DNA of 56,620 bases, from positions 1 through 56,620 of the forward strand of contig JAHHHE010000008.1 in NCBI GenBank assembly GCA_019359535.1, read 5' to 3'. The position numbers and the translations under genes were made by a program. Under the pieces are notes generated by a model. The model was not told the origin of the DNA, made no database searches, and worked only from the letters and a program-made list of their open reading frames with translations. Positions within the stretch are counted from its first letter, which is position 1; the number at the start of each line of letters is the position of its first letter. Source of the stretch: Gloeocapsa sp. UFS-A4-WI-NPMV-4B04 (GTDB taxonomy: Bacteria; Cyanobacteriota; Cyanobacteriia; Cyanobacteriales; Chroococcidiopsidaceae). Shown here in pieces: positions 25,181-36,600 of the stretch.

Positions 25181-26941
25181 TTAAAACACTGCAACTTCTG
25201 GATTGGGCAAAATATTAACAAGCGAGGAGCGCATCTCCTCAACCGTCTGGAGTTGATCATTACCAGTTTGCTGGAGATGATTTAGGGCATCTGCGATCGC
25301 CTCCAACTTCTGCCGCATTTCATTCAGACTATCCTGAACTGGCTGTAGCATTTCTTGATAAAGATGAATCCGTCCCCAGCATTCAGCCACTGTCGCCCGT
25401 AAAGATAACAAATTTTGCTCTATACTTTGTAGTTCAAGCCGCTTTGTCTCCTGCTCCTGCGCCTGTTGGTCAATCATTCCCTGCTCTTGCTCAAGACTAA
25501 AGCGTATCTGCTCAATTTCCTGTTCCAGCTTTTGCAGTTCTTCCTTTTGTTGTTGTTGCTGCGCTTCAATTTGAGCCAAAATTGGTTTTAAATCAATTGT
25601 GTTGTCTTCTTGTCCATTATTTGGATCAACACCCTGTCGCTGCCACATCACTCCTTGGTGTTGGTTTAGAATTGCCTTTCGCGATCGCAGATTTTGCCTT
25701 TGACCAACAAGCGTTTCGTTAAGAAATTCATAACTATTTTGCTCGTCTGCCAATTCTGTTTCTAAATCTGTGCGTTCAGAACCAGTAGCTTGGTTTAACT
25801 TTGCTTGCAACTCATCAATCGTCTGTTGCTGGAATTTCAGTTCTTCTTCTTGATCATTAACAAAGCGAGAAGCGTTTTGTAAATCCTGTTGTAAATCTTG
25901 GACAATTTGCTGCAACTGATCTAAAGGCATCTTCTCTAGAGCTTCTAGATCGACTTTATCGCTAATATCTACCTGACCAGAAGCTTCTGCAAGACTATAA
26001 ATCTGCTGATATAGCTCTTCCTGGTTACGTACCTGTATAGTCAGCGCCCGAACATAATCTTGCTTACTACTCAGCGTTGCTGTACGTCCCTTCAATTGAG
26101 CTGAGGCCTGCTCCCACGAATTTTGAGCTTGCTGCCACCCAGAGAAGCTATTTTGCAGTGTTTCAGCTTGGCGCTCAACTTCCTCTTGCTGCTGCTGGGC
26201 ATATCCATGTTGCTGCTCAAATTGTTGCCAGTGTTCACCCAAAACCCCTTGCTGGGTAGCGACCATTTCTAAAGCAAAATTCAGCTGTTCCCACACTGTT
26301 TCTGTAGGAGCAACGCCATTAGACAAGCGAGTGAGCAATTCTTGAATTTGCTGCGTCTGCACTTCATCCAAAACTGGAGCTTGCTGCAACTGTGTTTGTT
26401 GTTCATTCAGACGGCGCTGCTCACCGCGCAGATGTTCCCAGGCTCCCTCTAGCTCTCGACGGTTACGCTCAATTTCTTGTTGTAACTGAGCCATCTTTTC
26501 CCGCCCGGTTTCAATTTCTTGGCGTTGCGCTTCTAGCTGATTAAAATCGCTCTCCATTTGTTGCAGCTGTTCTAAGCGCGCTTCCATTTCCATGTTGCGG
26601 CGATTTAGTTCTTGACTTTGATAAGTCAAAGACTGCTTCCATTGTTCAATTTCTTCTTCCTGGCGCTTAGACTTTTCCAGGGTGCGGGAGAAATTTTGTA
26701 AGATGCTAACTAGCGGACGACCTGCTTCTTGAATTCGCTGTACTTGTCGATTTGCATTTAAGTCAGCTAGTACCAAAGTACCAGCATTTAAGTTATTTGC
26801 TTCTTCGGCAGCGATCGCTTCCTCCCCCGGTACAGGATTCCAACTTTGATCAGGTCGCTGAAAAGCCAGCAGTTTGATTTCCGCCTTGCCAGCACCCATA
26901 AACCCACTCTTTTGCTTTTGTACTTCTGCTAGATACAGCAC
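25181..26941 (-). CDS. hmpF: HmpF-type coiled-coil motility protein
   Basis: A 586-residue protein. The start MLYLAEVQKQKSGFMG and the stretch VSILQNFSRTLEKSKRQEEE match HmpF, the cyanobacterial protein needed for type IV pilus motility and reported to localise at cell poles in Nostoc. After a globular N-terminal domain of about 90 residues the rest is almost entirely coiled coil, very rich in Gln and Glu (EIEQWKQSLTYQSQELNR, LEQLQQMESDFNQLEAQ), ending in a short conserved tail ILPNPEVAVF. No signal peptide or membrane helix is evident. It is divergent from the chemosensory genes at 28.2 kb, the usual arrangement of the hmp locus. The nearly complete match of the first 16 residues makes the identification firm. 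Confidence 0.88.
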   Translation of the reverse strand: MLYLAEVQKQKSGFMGAGKAEIKLLAFQRPDQSWNPVPGEEAIAAEEANNLNAGTLVLADLNANRQVQRIQEAGRPLVSILQNFSRTLEKSKRQEEEIEQWKQSLTYQSQELNRRNMEMEARLEQLQQMESDFNQLEAQRQEIETGREKMAQLQQEIERNRRELEGAWEHLRGEQRRLNEQQTQLQQAPVLDEVQTQQIQELLTRLSNGVAPTETVWEQLNFALEMVATQQGVLGEHWQQFEQQHGYAQQQQEEVERQAETLQNSFSGWQQAQNSWEQASAQLKGRTATLSSKQDYVRALTIQVRNQEELYQQIYSLAEASGQVDISDKVDLEALEKMPLDQLQQIVQDLQQDLQNASRFVNDQEEELKFQQQTIDELQAKLNQATGSERTDLETELADEQNSYEFLNETLVGQRQNLRSRKAILNQHQGVMWQRQGVDPNNGQEDNTIDLKPILAQIEAQQQQQKEELQKLEQEIEQIRFSLEQEQGMIDQQAQEQETKRLELQSIEQNLLSLRATVAECWGRIHLYQEMLQPVQDSLNEMRQKLEAIADALNHLQQTGNDQLQTVEEMRSSLVNILPNPEVAVF

Positions 26942-28185
26942 AGCTCAAGCCCTCTTAATATACCTAATGCCCAATTTTGGACTAAACCTTTCGCCAGTGA
27001 TTTAGCCCGTTTGCCTGAAACTCAGTTTAGACACACGCCGCAAAACCATTGTCAACTCTATTCTGGACTGATCACTGTCATCATCACTACCGAGTTAATG
27101 CTTAACTACTGCCTTCTATCTGCTACAAATACTGAGAAAACATCAATAACCCTCGTTAAATTACTGAGACAAGGGGGATTTTTCGGATCATTGTGCCGCA
27201 ATAGCTAAAGTTGTGGGTTTAGCCAAAATGAATAATGTAAATGTTTTTATTGATATTTGGAGAATTTACGCATAATCGCGGTAATTTGGCTATTCTATCT
27301 TTATTTTTCCGTGTTATTGTGGGTGAATGTGGCTTGCTAATTAAACCGGATATGTTAAGTATTGAATCCTTTAAAACGCTTGCTCTAGTCTTTGACTCAA
27401 ACTAAATTCAGTTTTAGGTAATTATAGCTATATCTGAACTGGATAACTTCCGCGTTGCGCGGTGCCAACGGCTGTATGCTCTATGCTCTTCGACCATGCT
27501 GACGCAAGGCAACGCCTTGACTTTTCCCTTTGGGAAAAGACTTGCTACCGCAACGCTTACGCAAAGCGACCATCGCGTTTCTGCAAGCACTAATTGTCCT
27601 ACTGACGATAAAAATAAGTTTATTAATTAAATTGAAGTTTGAATATTTGCCGCTACAGAATAGCTAATAAAGTCAGTTACCGATAACAATTTATTAATGG
27701 GTAAGAAAAATCTCTTAAGCGTACTTGTAGATAAAAATATATTACTTTCTAAAGAAGCAAAGCCTGACTATATTACAGTTAACCTAAGTTTTTCTGAGCT
27801 ACTACCGTATATCCACTGAAATGAAGCAGCCTTGAAACTTAATTTCAGCCAAGTAATCAGTAAAATTTCGCTTGGACACATAGCATAGGTAGCGTTAACT
27901 TTATTTTGTAAGTTGATTGTGTAAGGCTAGTTTAAGTAACCAGTCTAGATTCAATTCATCTTTGGCATCAAGTGTTTGATTTACTAACCTGTAAAACTTT
28001 ACACTTAATAATTGTTGCTACTAAAAGATGGAAATATCAATCATTACACAATCAAATTTATTCATTAAAATCGTTTAGTCAATTAGTAAACAATCAAGAA
28101 TACTTCATTGATTAGAATTTTGAAAGTAAACAATGGTATCTCGTTTCTAAATGGAAACGTTTAACCAGGAGGCAGATTAGGAGTT
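26942..28185. other. Gene-free region between hmpF and the chemosensory operon
   Basis: About 1.24 kb without a credible gene; short frames have no recognisable content. It holds a cluster of palindromes (27450-27575), and near its right end a good ribosome binding site (AGGAGG and GGAG before the ATG at 28186). AGAATACT at 28097-28104 partly resembles the J-box motif I recall from SigJ-dependent motility promoters of Nostoc; this is a weak match. In related loci a PatA-type response regulator gene would be expected near here; I see no trace of it. Confidence 0.5.
27450..27575. repeat. Cluster of short palindromes (interspersed repeat)
   Basis: Consecutive perfect dyads: CCGCG-TTG-CGCGG (27450-27462), CAAGGC-AAC-GCCTTG (27505-27519), CTTTTCCC-TTT-GGGAAAAG (27521-27539), followed by GCAACGCTTACGCAAAGCGAC. 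GC content is much higher than in the flanks. This is the type of dispersed palindrome-rich element common in cyanobacterial intergenic DNA. Confidence 0.75.
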
Positions 28186-28551
28186 ATGAGTACAATTTTA
28201 GTTGTAGAAGACAGCCCTACCCAAAGACAATTTATTTTAGATGTCCTAAAAGGGAGTAGCTTAACAGTTACTGTAGCTAACGATGGCATTGAAGCACTGG
28301 AGCAAATTCAGCTTTCTTGCCCCGATATAGTAGTGCTTGATGTTGTTATGCCCAGAATGAATGGGTACGAGCTTTGCCGCAAGATTAAGACCGACCCCAA
28401 AACCCAAAATGTACGAGTGGTGATGTGTTCCTCCAAAGGGGAAGAATTTGATCGCCACTGGGGAATGAAGCAAGGAGCAGACGCATACATTGTAAAACCT
28501 TTTCAGCCAACGGAATTTATGGGAACGCTCAAACAATTACTGCAAGGATAA
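28186..28551 (+). CDS. pilH: CheY-like response regulator (PilH type)
   Basis: A single receiver domain of 121 residues. The acidic pocket is VVEDSPT, the phosphoacceptor Asp is in VVLDVVMPRMNG (about residue 53), the conserved Lys in IVKPFQPTEF. There is no output domain, so it acts by protein contact, presumably on the pilus machinery. The start has an AGGAGG-rich leader. It opens the operon CheY-CheW-MCP, with only 11 bp to the likely CheW start. Corresponds to pilH of Synechocystis and to the hmp locus of Nostoc. Confidence 0.92.
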   Translation: MSTILVVEDSPTQRQFILDVLKGSSLTVTVANDGIEALEQIQLSCPDIVVLDVVMPRMNGYELCRKIKTDPKTQNVRVVMCSSKGEEFDRHWGMKQGADAYIVKPFQPTEFMGTLKQLLQG

Positions 28552-28562
28552 GGGTGGATAAC

Positions 28563-29096
28563 ATGGTTGGTAATCCAGACTTACTAATAGACAGTGAACA
28601 AGAGCAAGTTTTACCTGAATTCCAGGAACTAGAAAGACCATTAGGTGAACTTCATCTACGCTTTTATGTTGCTTCCAGTGAAGAATTCGCGCTACCAGCG
28701 ATGGCAATTCGAGAAGTAATTTCTTCTCCTCCCGACCGAATTACGCCAATTCCCAATGCTTCCCCTTTACTTTTAGGTACTCTAAATGTGCGAGGGCGAG
28801 TAATTTGGGTAGCTGATCTGGGGCAATTTCTGGGACAGCCAATTGCTGTAACCACAGATCGTTCTGAGATTCCGGTTCTTGCTGTTGAAGATCAAGACAT
28901 GATGCTGGGGTTAGCAGTTGAGCAAATTGTCGGTATGGAATGGCTAGATGCGGCAGCAATTCAGAAGGTGAATAAAGCTCCAGATACTATGGCTCCATTT
29001 CTGAGAGGTCAATGGTTATTAGATGAGCTTACCCATCAGTGTCTGCGACTGCTGGATCAAAAGGCAATTCTACGGAGTGCACGGTGGTCAGAATGA
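28563..29096 (+). CDS. pilI: CheW-like adaptor (PilI type)
   Basis: A 177-residue CheW domain protein that links the MCP to the CheA kinase. Visible features: RFYVASSEEFALPAMAIREV near the start, LLLGTLNVRGRVIWVADLGQ (the CheW core) and LAVEQIVGMEWLD. ATG at 28563 (MVGNPDLL) is preferred over the GTG at 28554 because GGTGG sits five bases upstream and homologues begin there. The gene is between the CheY and MCP genes and will be co-transcribed. Confidence 0.92.
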   Translation: MVGNPDLLIDSEQEQVLPEFQELERPLGELHLRFYVASSEEFALPAMAIREVISSPPDRITPIPNASPLLLGTLNVRGRVIWVADLGQFLGQPIAVTTDRSEIPVLAVEDQDMMLGLAVEQIVGMEWLDAAAIQKVNKAPDTMAPFLRGQWLLDELTHQCLRLLDQKAILRSARWSE

Positions 29097-29120
29097 AATT
29101 AAGGCAAGCGGAGGCGGCAA

Positions 29121-31787
29121 ATGACATTAAGTGTAAATCACGAACAGGACTATCAACAAGCTCAAAAAGCATATATTCAAGGCAACTACGAGGAAGCGGC
29201 AACTCTAGTTGAACGATTAGTTCAAGAGTTTCCAGACGATCCTAATAGTCAGCTATTGCGGGGTCATATCTACTGTGTTTTACAGCAGTATGACCTTGCT
29301 CAAGAACACTATCAAATGGTGTTAAGCCTGACAGAAGATCCAGAACTAATTGATTGTGCTAATAATGCTCTGGCATCGGTTAGTGAATATGAAAGTGCTG
29401 ATCAATTAGGCAGTAATGGAGTACACGGAATTGATAATGCTTTTTTTCTCAATTCTGATTCCTCAGAGCAGTATGATTATTCAGCGAATGAGCAACAAAA
29501 CTTACAAGAGGATTTTAATTCCAATAATTTAGATTTCAACTACCTCGACCATAATCAAGAACCAAGTTCTGATTTGAAGCAATCTGACAATTCTTTTGGC
29601 TTGTCAAGTGATGCTTCTATGCACAGTTACGCCGATGAGTCACCAGACGCTTTTGCCGATCCCTTTGCCTTAAATGCACCGCCTAATACTCCAGAAAGGA
29701 ATGTCAATGAGTATGAGCAGATAGAACCGTTAGGCTACGATGGCTATTCAATGACTCCAGCCAGCTTTGATCAGGGGTTAGGCTCAGATGCAGATATTAA
29801 CGAAGATCTAGATCCAACTTTGTTAATGTCATCAGGGTTTGAGGAAACCTCGGATATAGAAAATACTTTTGGTTCCATGAAGGCTGAACAGTTCCCTCAA
29901 CTAAGTTCAGAAGATAGCGGGTTTACTTTTGAGGAAACTGACGGCGATCAGACTCTTTTCTTAGCCGCACCTCCAAAAAAGTTTCAAGATAAACAAAGTT
30001 TTGACTTAAATAATGCTAATACCTCCGAGTCCCTTGGATCGGCAAATGTTTCCGATCCAAATGCCAATTACACCAAAGGCACTGAGTTAAGCAATATTGA
30101 CTTTATAGATGACTTAGGTGAAGTTGACGATTTAGGTAATACAGAGGACTTTGATCTATTAGTAGAGGAAGCTAGATTCCCTAATTCAGGAATAAATATA
30201 TCTTCCAATAGTGGATTTAGCAATAATTCAGACAACATTCTTATAGTAGATCACACAACCAACAGCGCGGATGAATCATTTATCACAAGTTCTGAAGAAT
30301 TAACCCCTGTAATTACCCAGGTAAATAGTTCAGAAGTAGTGCAGAGAAGGGGGTCGCACTGGCTAGCGAAATTTGAAACCGCTTCTTTAGAAAAAAAGCA
30401 ATGGCTGACCGCCGGAGCCGTAGGAATTACCTCAGCTTTAGTTGTCGCTGCGGTTGGCTTAGGGGGGACACTGTTGTCAGGAGCGCAGAACCGCACGGTG
30501 CGAAACACCGATTGGGCGATGCCAGTGGCAGCAGGAATTGTTGGTTTTGCTACCACACGCTTTTTAGGGCAACTAACGCTCAAGTCGATCCAACGAACAA
30601 CGAGGGATCTGCAAGCTCAGTTTGCTGCTGTGCAACAAGGCGACTTCAATGCCCAAGCTACGGTTTATTCACAAGATGAATTCGGGCAGCTTGCGTCTGG
30701 ATTCAATGAAATGACCCGCGTGGTTTTCACGACTACAAGTGAGGTACAACGCAAGGCTGATGAACAGGAGCAAGCCAAAGAAGAATTGCAACGTCAGGTA
30801 ATCCGGCTCTTAGACGATGTGGAAGGAGCAGCGCGGGGTGATTTGACTGTACGAGCTGAGGTCAGCGCTAATGTTTTAGGTGCAGTCGCGGACTCATTCA
30901 ACCTGACAATTCAAAACCTGCGAGAAATCGTGCAACAAGTGAAGTTGGCAGCACGGCAAGTTAGTAAAGAAGCAACTGACAGCGAAACGTTTGCCCAAGC
31001 GTTGTCTTCAGATGCGTTGCGGCAGGCTGAGGAACTAGCAGTGACACTGAATTCTGTTCAGGTGCTAACCGACGCAATTCAACGGGTGGCGGAAAATGCG
31101 CGGGAAGCTGAGGATGTAGCTCGCTCTGCTTCAGCTAGTGCTGAAAAAGGTGGCGAGGCTGTAGAACGAACTGTGGCAGGGATTTTAGAAATTCGTCAAA
31201 CTGTCGCGGAAACAACTCGTAAGGTAAAGCGGCTAGCTGAATCATCACAAGAAATCTCAAAAATTGTGGCGTTGATTTCTCAAATTGCTTCGCGGACGAA
31301 TTTATTGGCGCTTAATGCCAGTATTGAGGCTGCAAGAGCCGGAGAAGCAGGTCGCGGCTTTGCGATTGTTGCGGATGAGGTGCGTCAACTAGCGGATCGA
31401 ATTGCCAAGGCTCTGAAAGAGATCGAACAAGTTGTGCGGCAAATTCAGACTGAAACGGGTTCCGTTATGACAGCGATGGAGGAAGGCACACAGCAGGTTA
31501 TTCAAGGAACGCACCTGGCGGAACAGGCAAAGCGATCGCTTGAAGATATTGTTCAAGTGTCAAGTCGTATTGACAGCCTTGTGGGAGCGATTACTGCCGA
31601 AACGGTGGAGCAGACTGAAACTTCACGCGCTGTAGCATCTGTGATGCAATCGGTAGAGTTAACAGCACAAGAAAATTCCCAAGGAGCTCAGCGCGTTTCC
31701 GGTTCGCTGCAAAACTTGGTAGCCGTAGCAGGCGACTTGCTTAACTCTGTTGAACGGTTCCGGGTTGATAGCAACGATTCGATGTAG
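29121..31787 (+). CDS. pilJ: Methyl-accepting chemotaxis protein with TPR-like N-terminus (PilJ type)
   Basis: An 888-residue receptor. Residues 10-95 look like two or three TPR-type helices ([17 protein letters not shown]). Residues 100-425 are acidic and low in complexity, rich in Asn, Ser, Asp and Glu. Two membrane helices follow (about 432-455 and 465-485), then HAMP domains (490-600) and a signalling domain with the hairpin tip [17 protein letters not shown] near residue 755. There is no periplasmic sensing domain between the helices, so sensing is probably cytoplasmic or through the pilus. Same architecture as PilJ/HmpD in cyanobacteria. Confidence 0.9.
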   Translation: MTLSVNHEQDYQQAQKAYIQGNYEEAATLVERLVQEFPDDPNSQLLRGHIYCVLQQYDLAQEHYQMVLSLTEDPELIDCANNALASVSEYESADQLGSNGVHGIDNAFFLNSDSSEQYDYSANEQQNLQEDFNSNNLDFNYLDHNQEPSSDLKQSDNSFGLSSDASMHSYADESPDAFADPFALNAPPNTPERNVNEYEQIEPLGYDGYSMTPASFDQGLGSDADINEDLDPTLLMSSGFEETSDIENTFGSMKAEQFPQLSSEDSGFTFEETDGDQTLFLAAPPKKFQDKQSFDLNNANTSESLGSANVSDPNANYTKGTELSNIDFIDDLGEVDDLGNTEDFDLLVEEARFPNSGINISSNSGFSNNSDNILIVDHTTNSADESFITSSEELTPVITQVNSSEVVQRRGSHWLAKFETASLEKKQWLTAGAVGITSALVVAAVGLGGTLLSGAQNRTVRNTDWAMPVAAGIVGFATTRFLGQLTLKSIQRTTRDLQAQFAAVQQGDFNAQATVYSQDEFGQLASGFNEMTRVVFTTTSEVQRKADEQEQAKEELQRQVIRLLDDVEGAARGDLTVRAEVSANVLGAVADSFNLTIQNLREIVQQVKLAARQVSKEATDSETFAQALSSDALRQAEELAVTLNSVQVLTDAIQRVAENAREAEDVARSASASAEKGGEAVERTVAGILEIRQTVAETTRKVKRLAESSQEISKIVALISQIASRTNLLALNASIEAARAGEAGRGFAIVADEVRQLADRIAKALKEIEQVVRQIQTETGSVMTAMEEGTQQVIQGTHLAEQAKRSLEDIVQVSSRIDSLVGAITAETVEQTETSRAVASVMQSVELTAQENSQGAQRVSGSLQNLVAVAGDLLNSVERFRVDSNDSM

Positions 31788-31925
31788 TTTTTGGTTGTTA
31801 GTTTTTAGTGGTTATCTAGACAAATATATAATCACTTCTGCAAGAAAAATTAAATAAACATACTAGAAGCTAACAATAAACAACTGAATTTTTTGAAAAC
31901 AATTAAGTAACAAGTAACAAACATC

Positions 31926-32807
31926 ATGCTACAAGAACAAGAGCAACGCATTTTAGGCTATTTCATTGAAGAAGCTAAAGACCACCTTAATACGATTGAA
32001 CAGGGGTTACTGAATCTCCAAGATACCCTTCAAGACTCGGAAACTGTTAATGAAGTTTTCCGAGCAGCTCACTCGATAAAAGGAGGAGCAGCAATGCTGG
32101 GACTAGATAGTATTCAGAAAATATCTCACCATTTGGAAGACTATTTCAAAGTCCTTAAAGAGTGTCCAGAAGTTGAAGTTGATCAGAAACTAGAATCACT
32201 GTTTTTAGCACTATTTGATACTCTAAAAGAACTAATAGAAGAACTAGAACACTCTTTGTGTTTGACAGATAATGTGGTTAATAACTTGATGTCAAAAATA
32301 GAGCCAGTTTTTGCAGAGTTTAACCAGCATATTGCTCTATTAGTAAATCAAGCTGGGGGCAATATGCAGCCTGAGGCAGTTTCTACACAACTATCTTCAG
32401 CCTCAGTACCAGTTACATTTGCTGTACCCCAATCAAGTCCTGCAATTGTAGAAAAAACCGACCCACTACCAGTGTTTCAAAACCAAGTAATGCAAACATT
32501 ACGAGAAATGTTGCAGCTATTTAAGCAACCTGAAACGCGAGAGAGTCGCCAACAACTTCAGAAATGTTCTCAGCAGCTAGCTCAATTGGGTGAACAACTT
32601 AAGCTCCCACGTTGGTGTGCTTTATGCCAAACAGCTTCAGATGCGATCGCTAATGCAGATAACCCCTATCGTACCTTAGCGCCAATTGTGATTAAGGAGA
32701 TCAAACAATCTCACGAATTAGTTTTAGCTGCTCGTGAAACCGAAATTAAAACAAGTCAACAACTGCAAGCACTATCGGTACGTAATCTGCTCAAACAACA
32801 AAAATAA
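31926..32807 (+). CDS. Free-standing Hpt domain protein, the detached N-terminus of CheA
   Basis: A 293-residue protein. Residues 1-120 are an Hpt domain with the phosphoacceptor in VFRAAHSIKGGAAMLGL (His49). Residues 185-285 form a second helical domain (MQTLREMLQLFKQ to KEIKQSHELVLAARETEI) that in homologous loci is part of the CheA N-terminus. The protein ends at LSVRNLLKQQK with a normal stop. In related cyanobacteria, from what I know of this family, these domains and the kinase are in one polypeptide. Here the kinase gene (33652) has no Hpt domain, so this protein most likely supplies phosphotransfer in trans. It follows the MCP gene by 138 bp. Confidence 0.85.
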   Translation: MLQEQEQRILGYFIEEAKDHLNTIEQGLLNLQDTLQDSETVNEVFRAAHSIKGGAAMLGLDSIQKISHHLEDYFKVLKECPEVEVDQKLESLFLALFDTLKELIEELEHSLCLTDNVVNNLMSKIEPVFAEFNQHIALLVNQAGGNMQPEAVSTQLSSASVPVTFAVPQSSPAIVEKTDPLPVFQNQVMQTLREMLQLFKQPETRESRQQLQKCSQQLAQLGEQLKLPRWCALCQTASDAIANADNPYRTLAPIVIKEIKQSHELVLAARETEIKTSQQLQALSVRNLLKQQK

Positions 32808-32857
32808 TAGTTAACCACTATTTCAGATTGTCTTCCAATTACATAACTAAAAATATC

Positions 32858-33540
32858 ATGCTGCCGGAACGACAACAGCGCGTATTAAGCTACTTCATTA
32901 AAGAAGCCAAAGACCATTTTAAAATGATTGAGCAGGGTTTACTAAACTTACAACCTACTCTCAAAACTATAGAAATGGTCAGCTTGAATGCGGGAGACTT
33001 CCTCCCGCAACGCTGCCATGTCAATGAAGCTTTCTGGGTAGATCAACTCGCTCAAACGAGGAGCAGCAATGCTAGAAATAAATAGCGTTCAGCAAATGGC
33101 TCAATACTTGGAAGACTATTTTAATTTGCTTAAGGAGTACCCACACATTCAGATTGAGCATAAGTTAGATTCACTATTTTTGTAAGCGTTTGGCACTCTT
33201 AAAAAACTTTTAGAGCAACTCGAAGATTCGTTTCTAACAGAAAGCGTAGTTAATAACACCATGTTAGAAGTAGAGCCATTCTTTGCAGTGCTTAACCAGC
33301 ATTTAGGAAGTTTTAGTAAATCAAGCTGGGGGTGGAGTTTTGTTAGAAAACATTTCCTTTAATGAAGCTTTTTATAGTACACAGATAACAAAATATTACG
33401 ACAATCTTAAACAGTCTCATGAATGGCTTTTGGCAAACAGTAAAGCTGAAATCAAAATGAATAAACAACTACAAAACCTTTCTTTTGCTAGTTGTAATTG
33501 GGAAAACACAAACTCCAGCAATGAGCGTCAACAAAAGTAA
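32858..33540 (+). pseudogene. Decayed second copy of the Hpt gene (old CheA N-terminus)
   Basis: Related over its length to the preceding gene: start MLPERQQRVLSYFIKEAKDH against MLQEQEQRILGYFIEEAKDH. After VNEAF the frame breaks; the next frame reads INSLKRGAAMLEINSVQQMA, where the catalytic His is Asn and GG is RG. An in-frame TAA comes after HKLDSLFL, then readable sequence resumes (FGTLKKLLEQLEDSF, VNNTMLEVEPFFAVLNQHL), a further frame change, and SHEWLLANSKAEIKMNKQLQ. The frame of the kinase gene is open upstream to a TAG at 33556 (LPATTQDTVKLF and on), so this remnant was probably the N-terminus of that kinase. Confidence 0.85.
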
Positions 33541-33651
33541 TTTACTCACTTCTGTTAGCTCCCTGCTACTACTCAAGATACAGTAAAACTATTTACTGTA
33601 AAAAATATATATCCAGAACTTAAAATCCCAGCCGCAGAAGATACTAATTTT

Positions 33652-36600
33652 ATGAATGACAAACAAATTACCGATTTAGAGACAGAGCTTAATCTAAACG
33701 ATTTATTTGCAATAGAAATAAATGAAGATAAGCCGCTTATAAATGAAACTTTACAACCGCTAGCCTCTGTTAATTTAGAAGGTGACATAGATACTATCAA
33801 TACAATTCAAGATTTAGAAATTGTCAGCACTGACGAGGAATTACTAATAAACGAACATCAAAAGGAATTATACGATAAGACATTATCTTCTAGTCAACTG
33901 AGAGAAACATTAGTTTTTGATAGTCTCTTCGGCGAAGAAGAAATGCAAGCCGGAGTACCTAGTGAACAACCTGAGTTCTGCGATTTATTTGCTCAGCCAA
34001 AAAAATTTGGAGAAAGTAGTAATTTTTTAGAAGAAATTATTCCAAGTTCATCAAGTGAAAATGTTGCTTATGTGAATTTATGGGAGGAAGGAGCTAAACT
34101 AGAATCCGAGCTAAAAATTGAAGCAGAAGACCTGTTGTCCTCAAATGCTAGCGATCGCTTTGTGGATGAAGTGTCAGCGACTGAGGTAGAAGCAACGACA
34201 GCTAATGAATTAAATGTTTATGATAATTCTTTAAACACTGAAGAGACTCCCTCCAGTTTATTTGATGATTTTTGGGATGAGCAGCTTGATTTAGATTTAA
34301 CTCCAGTATCAGAAATCAGTTTGTCAACTGAATTGCCTAAATCAGAAGAAATAAGTACAAAAGCACCATTAATAGATGATTCATTAGTGACTAATGAACT
34401 TGGCTTAGTTCTGGACACAACAGAAACGGATTTCTTTAATAGTTTAGGCGAAGAGAATGACCAAAATCTAAATTTACTATTTAGCGCTCCAGTAGAGTCG
34501 GTAGTAACTGAAACCTTATCTGATCTAAACGAGGACGTTTCCACTGCCAAAGTAGTTGATGATGAATTTGGTGAACTGGATGCTTTACTAGGAGAAGCGA
34601 ATACAGATGAATTCGCTCAACTTGATGCTTTACTAGATTCGCCTGAAGCGCCAGTTATTCAAGCTGCTGCGATCGCCAATATTTCCACCAGTGAAGTAGT
34701 TGACGAAGAATTTGGTGAACTGGATGCTTTACTAGGAGAAGCGAATACAGATGAATTTGGTGAACTGGATGCTTTACTAGGAGAAGCGAATACAGATGAA
34801 TTTGGTGAACTGGATGCTTTACTAGGAGAAGCGAATACAGATGAATTTGGTGAACTGGATGCTTTATTAGATTCGCCTGCACAAGCGCTAGTCACACAAC
34901 CTGCTGCGAATATAGGAGTTTCAAATAACCAGGAAGTTGACGACTTTAATGATTTAGAGAAACTGCTGGGGAAAGAAAAGAAAAAGAGTAGTAGTTCTCC
35001 AAAAGTTAAATCGAAGCAAGCTAAAACTGCACCAACTAAGCCTCGCCGTGCAGTGCTTGAACAAACGATGAAAGTACCAGTCAAGCACCTAGATAACGTT
35101 AGTAACTTGGTTGGAGAATTAGTTGTAAATCGTAACAGCTTAGAACAGGATCAACAACGGATGCGCCAGTCTGTAGAGAATCTGCTACATCAGGTGCAGA
35201 CTCTCAACGGTCTAGGTTCTAGGATGCAGGAACTGTATGAGCGATCGCTGATGGAAGCCTCGCTAAATAATATCCGCCAAGGTTCTCGCCCTGTATCAGT
35301 TAATACATTAGCTCCTGCGTCAGAGCGTCACGCTTCGGGAATGGACTTTGATGCTTTGGAAATGGATCGCTTTACAGGCTTCCATACTCTTTCGCAAGAG
35401 ATGATCGAACTAATTGTTCGAGTGCGAGAGGCTTCATCGGATATAGAGTTTGTTACAGATGACACTGAGCAAGTGGCGCGTCAATTCCGACAGGTGACAA
35501 CGCAGCTGCAAGAAGGACTAACGCGATCGCGAATGTTACCTTTTGCTCAAATTGCCGAGCGTTTACCGCGTGCCGTGCGAGACATTTCACTCAAATATGG
35601 CAAACAGGCAGAGCTACAAATTGAAGGTCAGGAAAGCTTAATCGACAAAGTGATCTTAGAACAACTCTACGACCCAATGACACATTTGGTAAATAATTCT
35701 ATTACTCATGGAATTGAATCTCCAGAAGAGCGTGTCGCCAAGGGTAAGCCACCTGTAGGCAAAATCACTATCAAGGCTTTTCACCAAGGCAATCAGACTG
35801 TGATCTCTGTTAGCGATGATGGCGCTGGGATTGACTCTGACAAGGTGATGACTAAAGCAATTCAAAAAGGGATCATCACCCTAGCTGATACCAAAACTAT
35901 GTCTCGCTTGGATGCGTACAACTTGCTGTTCCACGCTGGTTTTAGTATGAAAGAGCAAGTTGATGAATTTGCGGGTCGAGGCGTTGGCATGGATGTAGTC
36001 AAAACCAGCTTAAACGAAATTCGGGGTACAATTACCACCGATTCTACGCTTGGTAAGGGAACAACCTTTACTATTCGTCTACCACTTACTCTGAGTATTG
36101 GTAAAGCGCTTTGCTGCGTGAGCGACAAGGCTCAGATTGCCTTCCCGATGGACGGTGTGGAAGACATGATGGATATATCGCCACAGAGCATAGTTTCTAA
36201 TGAGGAAGGACAATCTTGTATTTCCTGGCGTGATTCCCTGTTGCCATTCCGACCACTTAAGGAACTTTTAGTATCCAATCGTCAAGTCGGTCGGAGTAAC
36301 CTTTATGGTGCTAGCCGCGACGACGATATGATTTCGATTGTGGTCTTACGTTCACCGGGTGCGCTGATGGCAATTCAGGTTGACCAAGTGCTAGGTGAGC
36401 AAGAAATTGTAATTAAGCAATTTGAAGGGCCAGCGCCAAAGCCAGTAGGAGTTGCAGGTGCTACCGTGATGGGAGATGGTCGGGTAATGCCGATCGCGGA
36501 CGTGCTGGAATTGATTGACCTAGCACTAGGACGGTTGCAGCGAGAAGGCGGTAATTCTTCTCTATGGACTGCTAGTGCTACTCCGATGTTGCCTGAAATA

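Noticed and set aside
27011-27208. 65-codon plus-strand frame next to hmpF
   Set aside because: No family features and poor start context; lies in the promoter side of hmpF.
32828-33085. 85-codon frame as an independent functional Hpt gene
   Set aside because: It breaks before the phosphoacceptor position, and the following frame has Asn instead of His, so it is part of a pseudogene.
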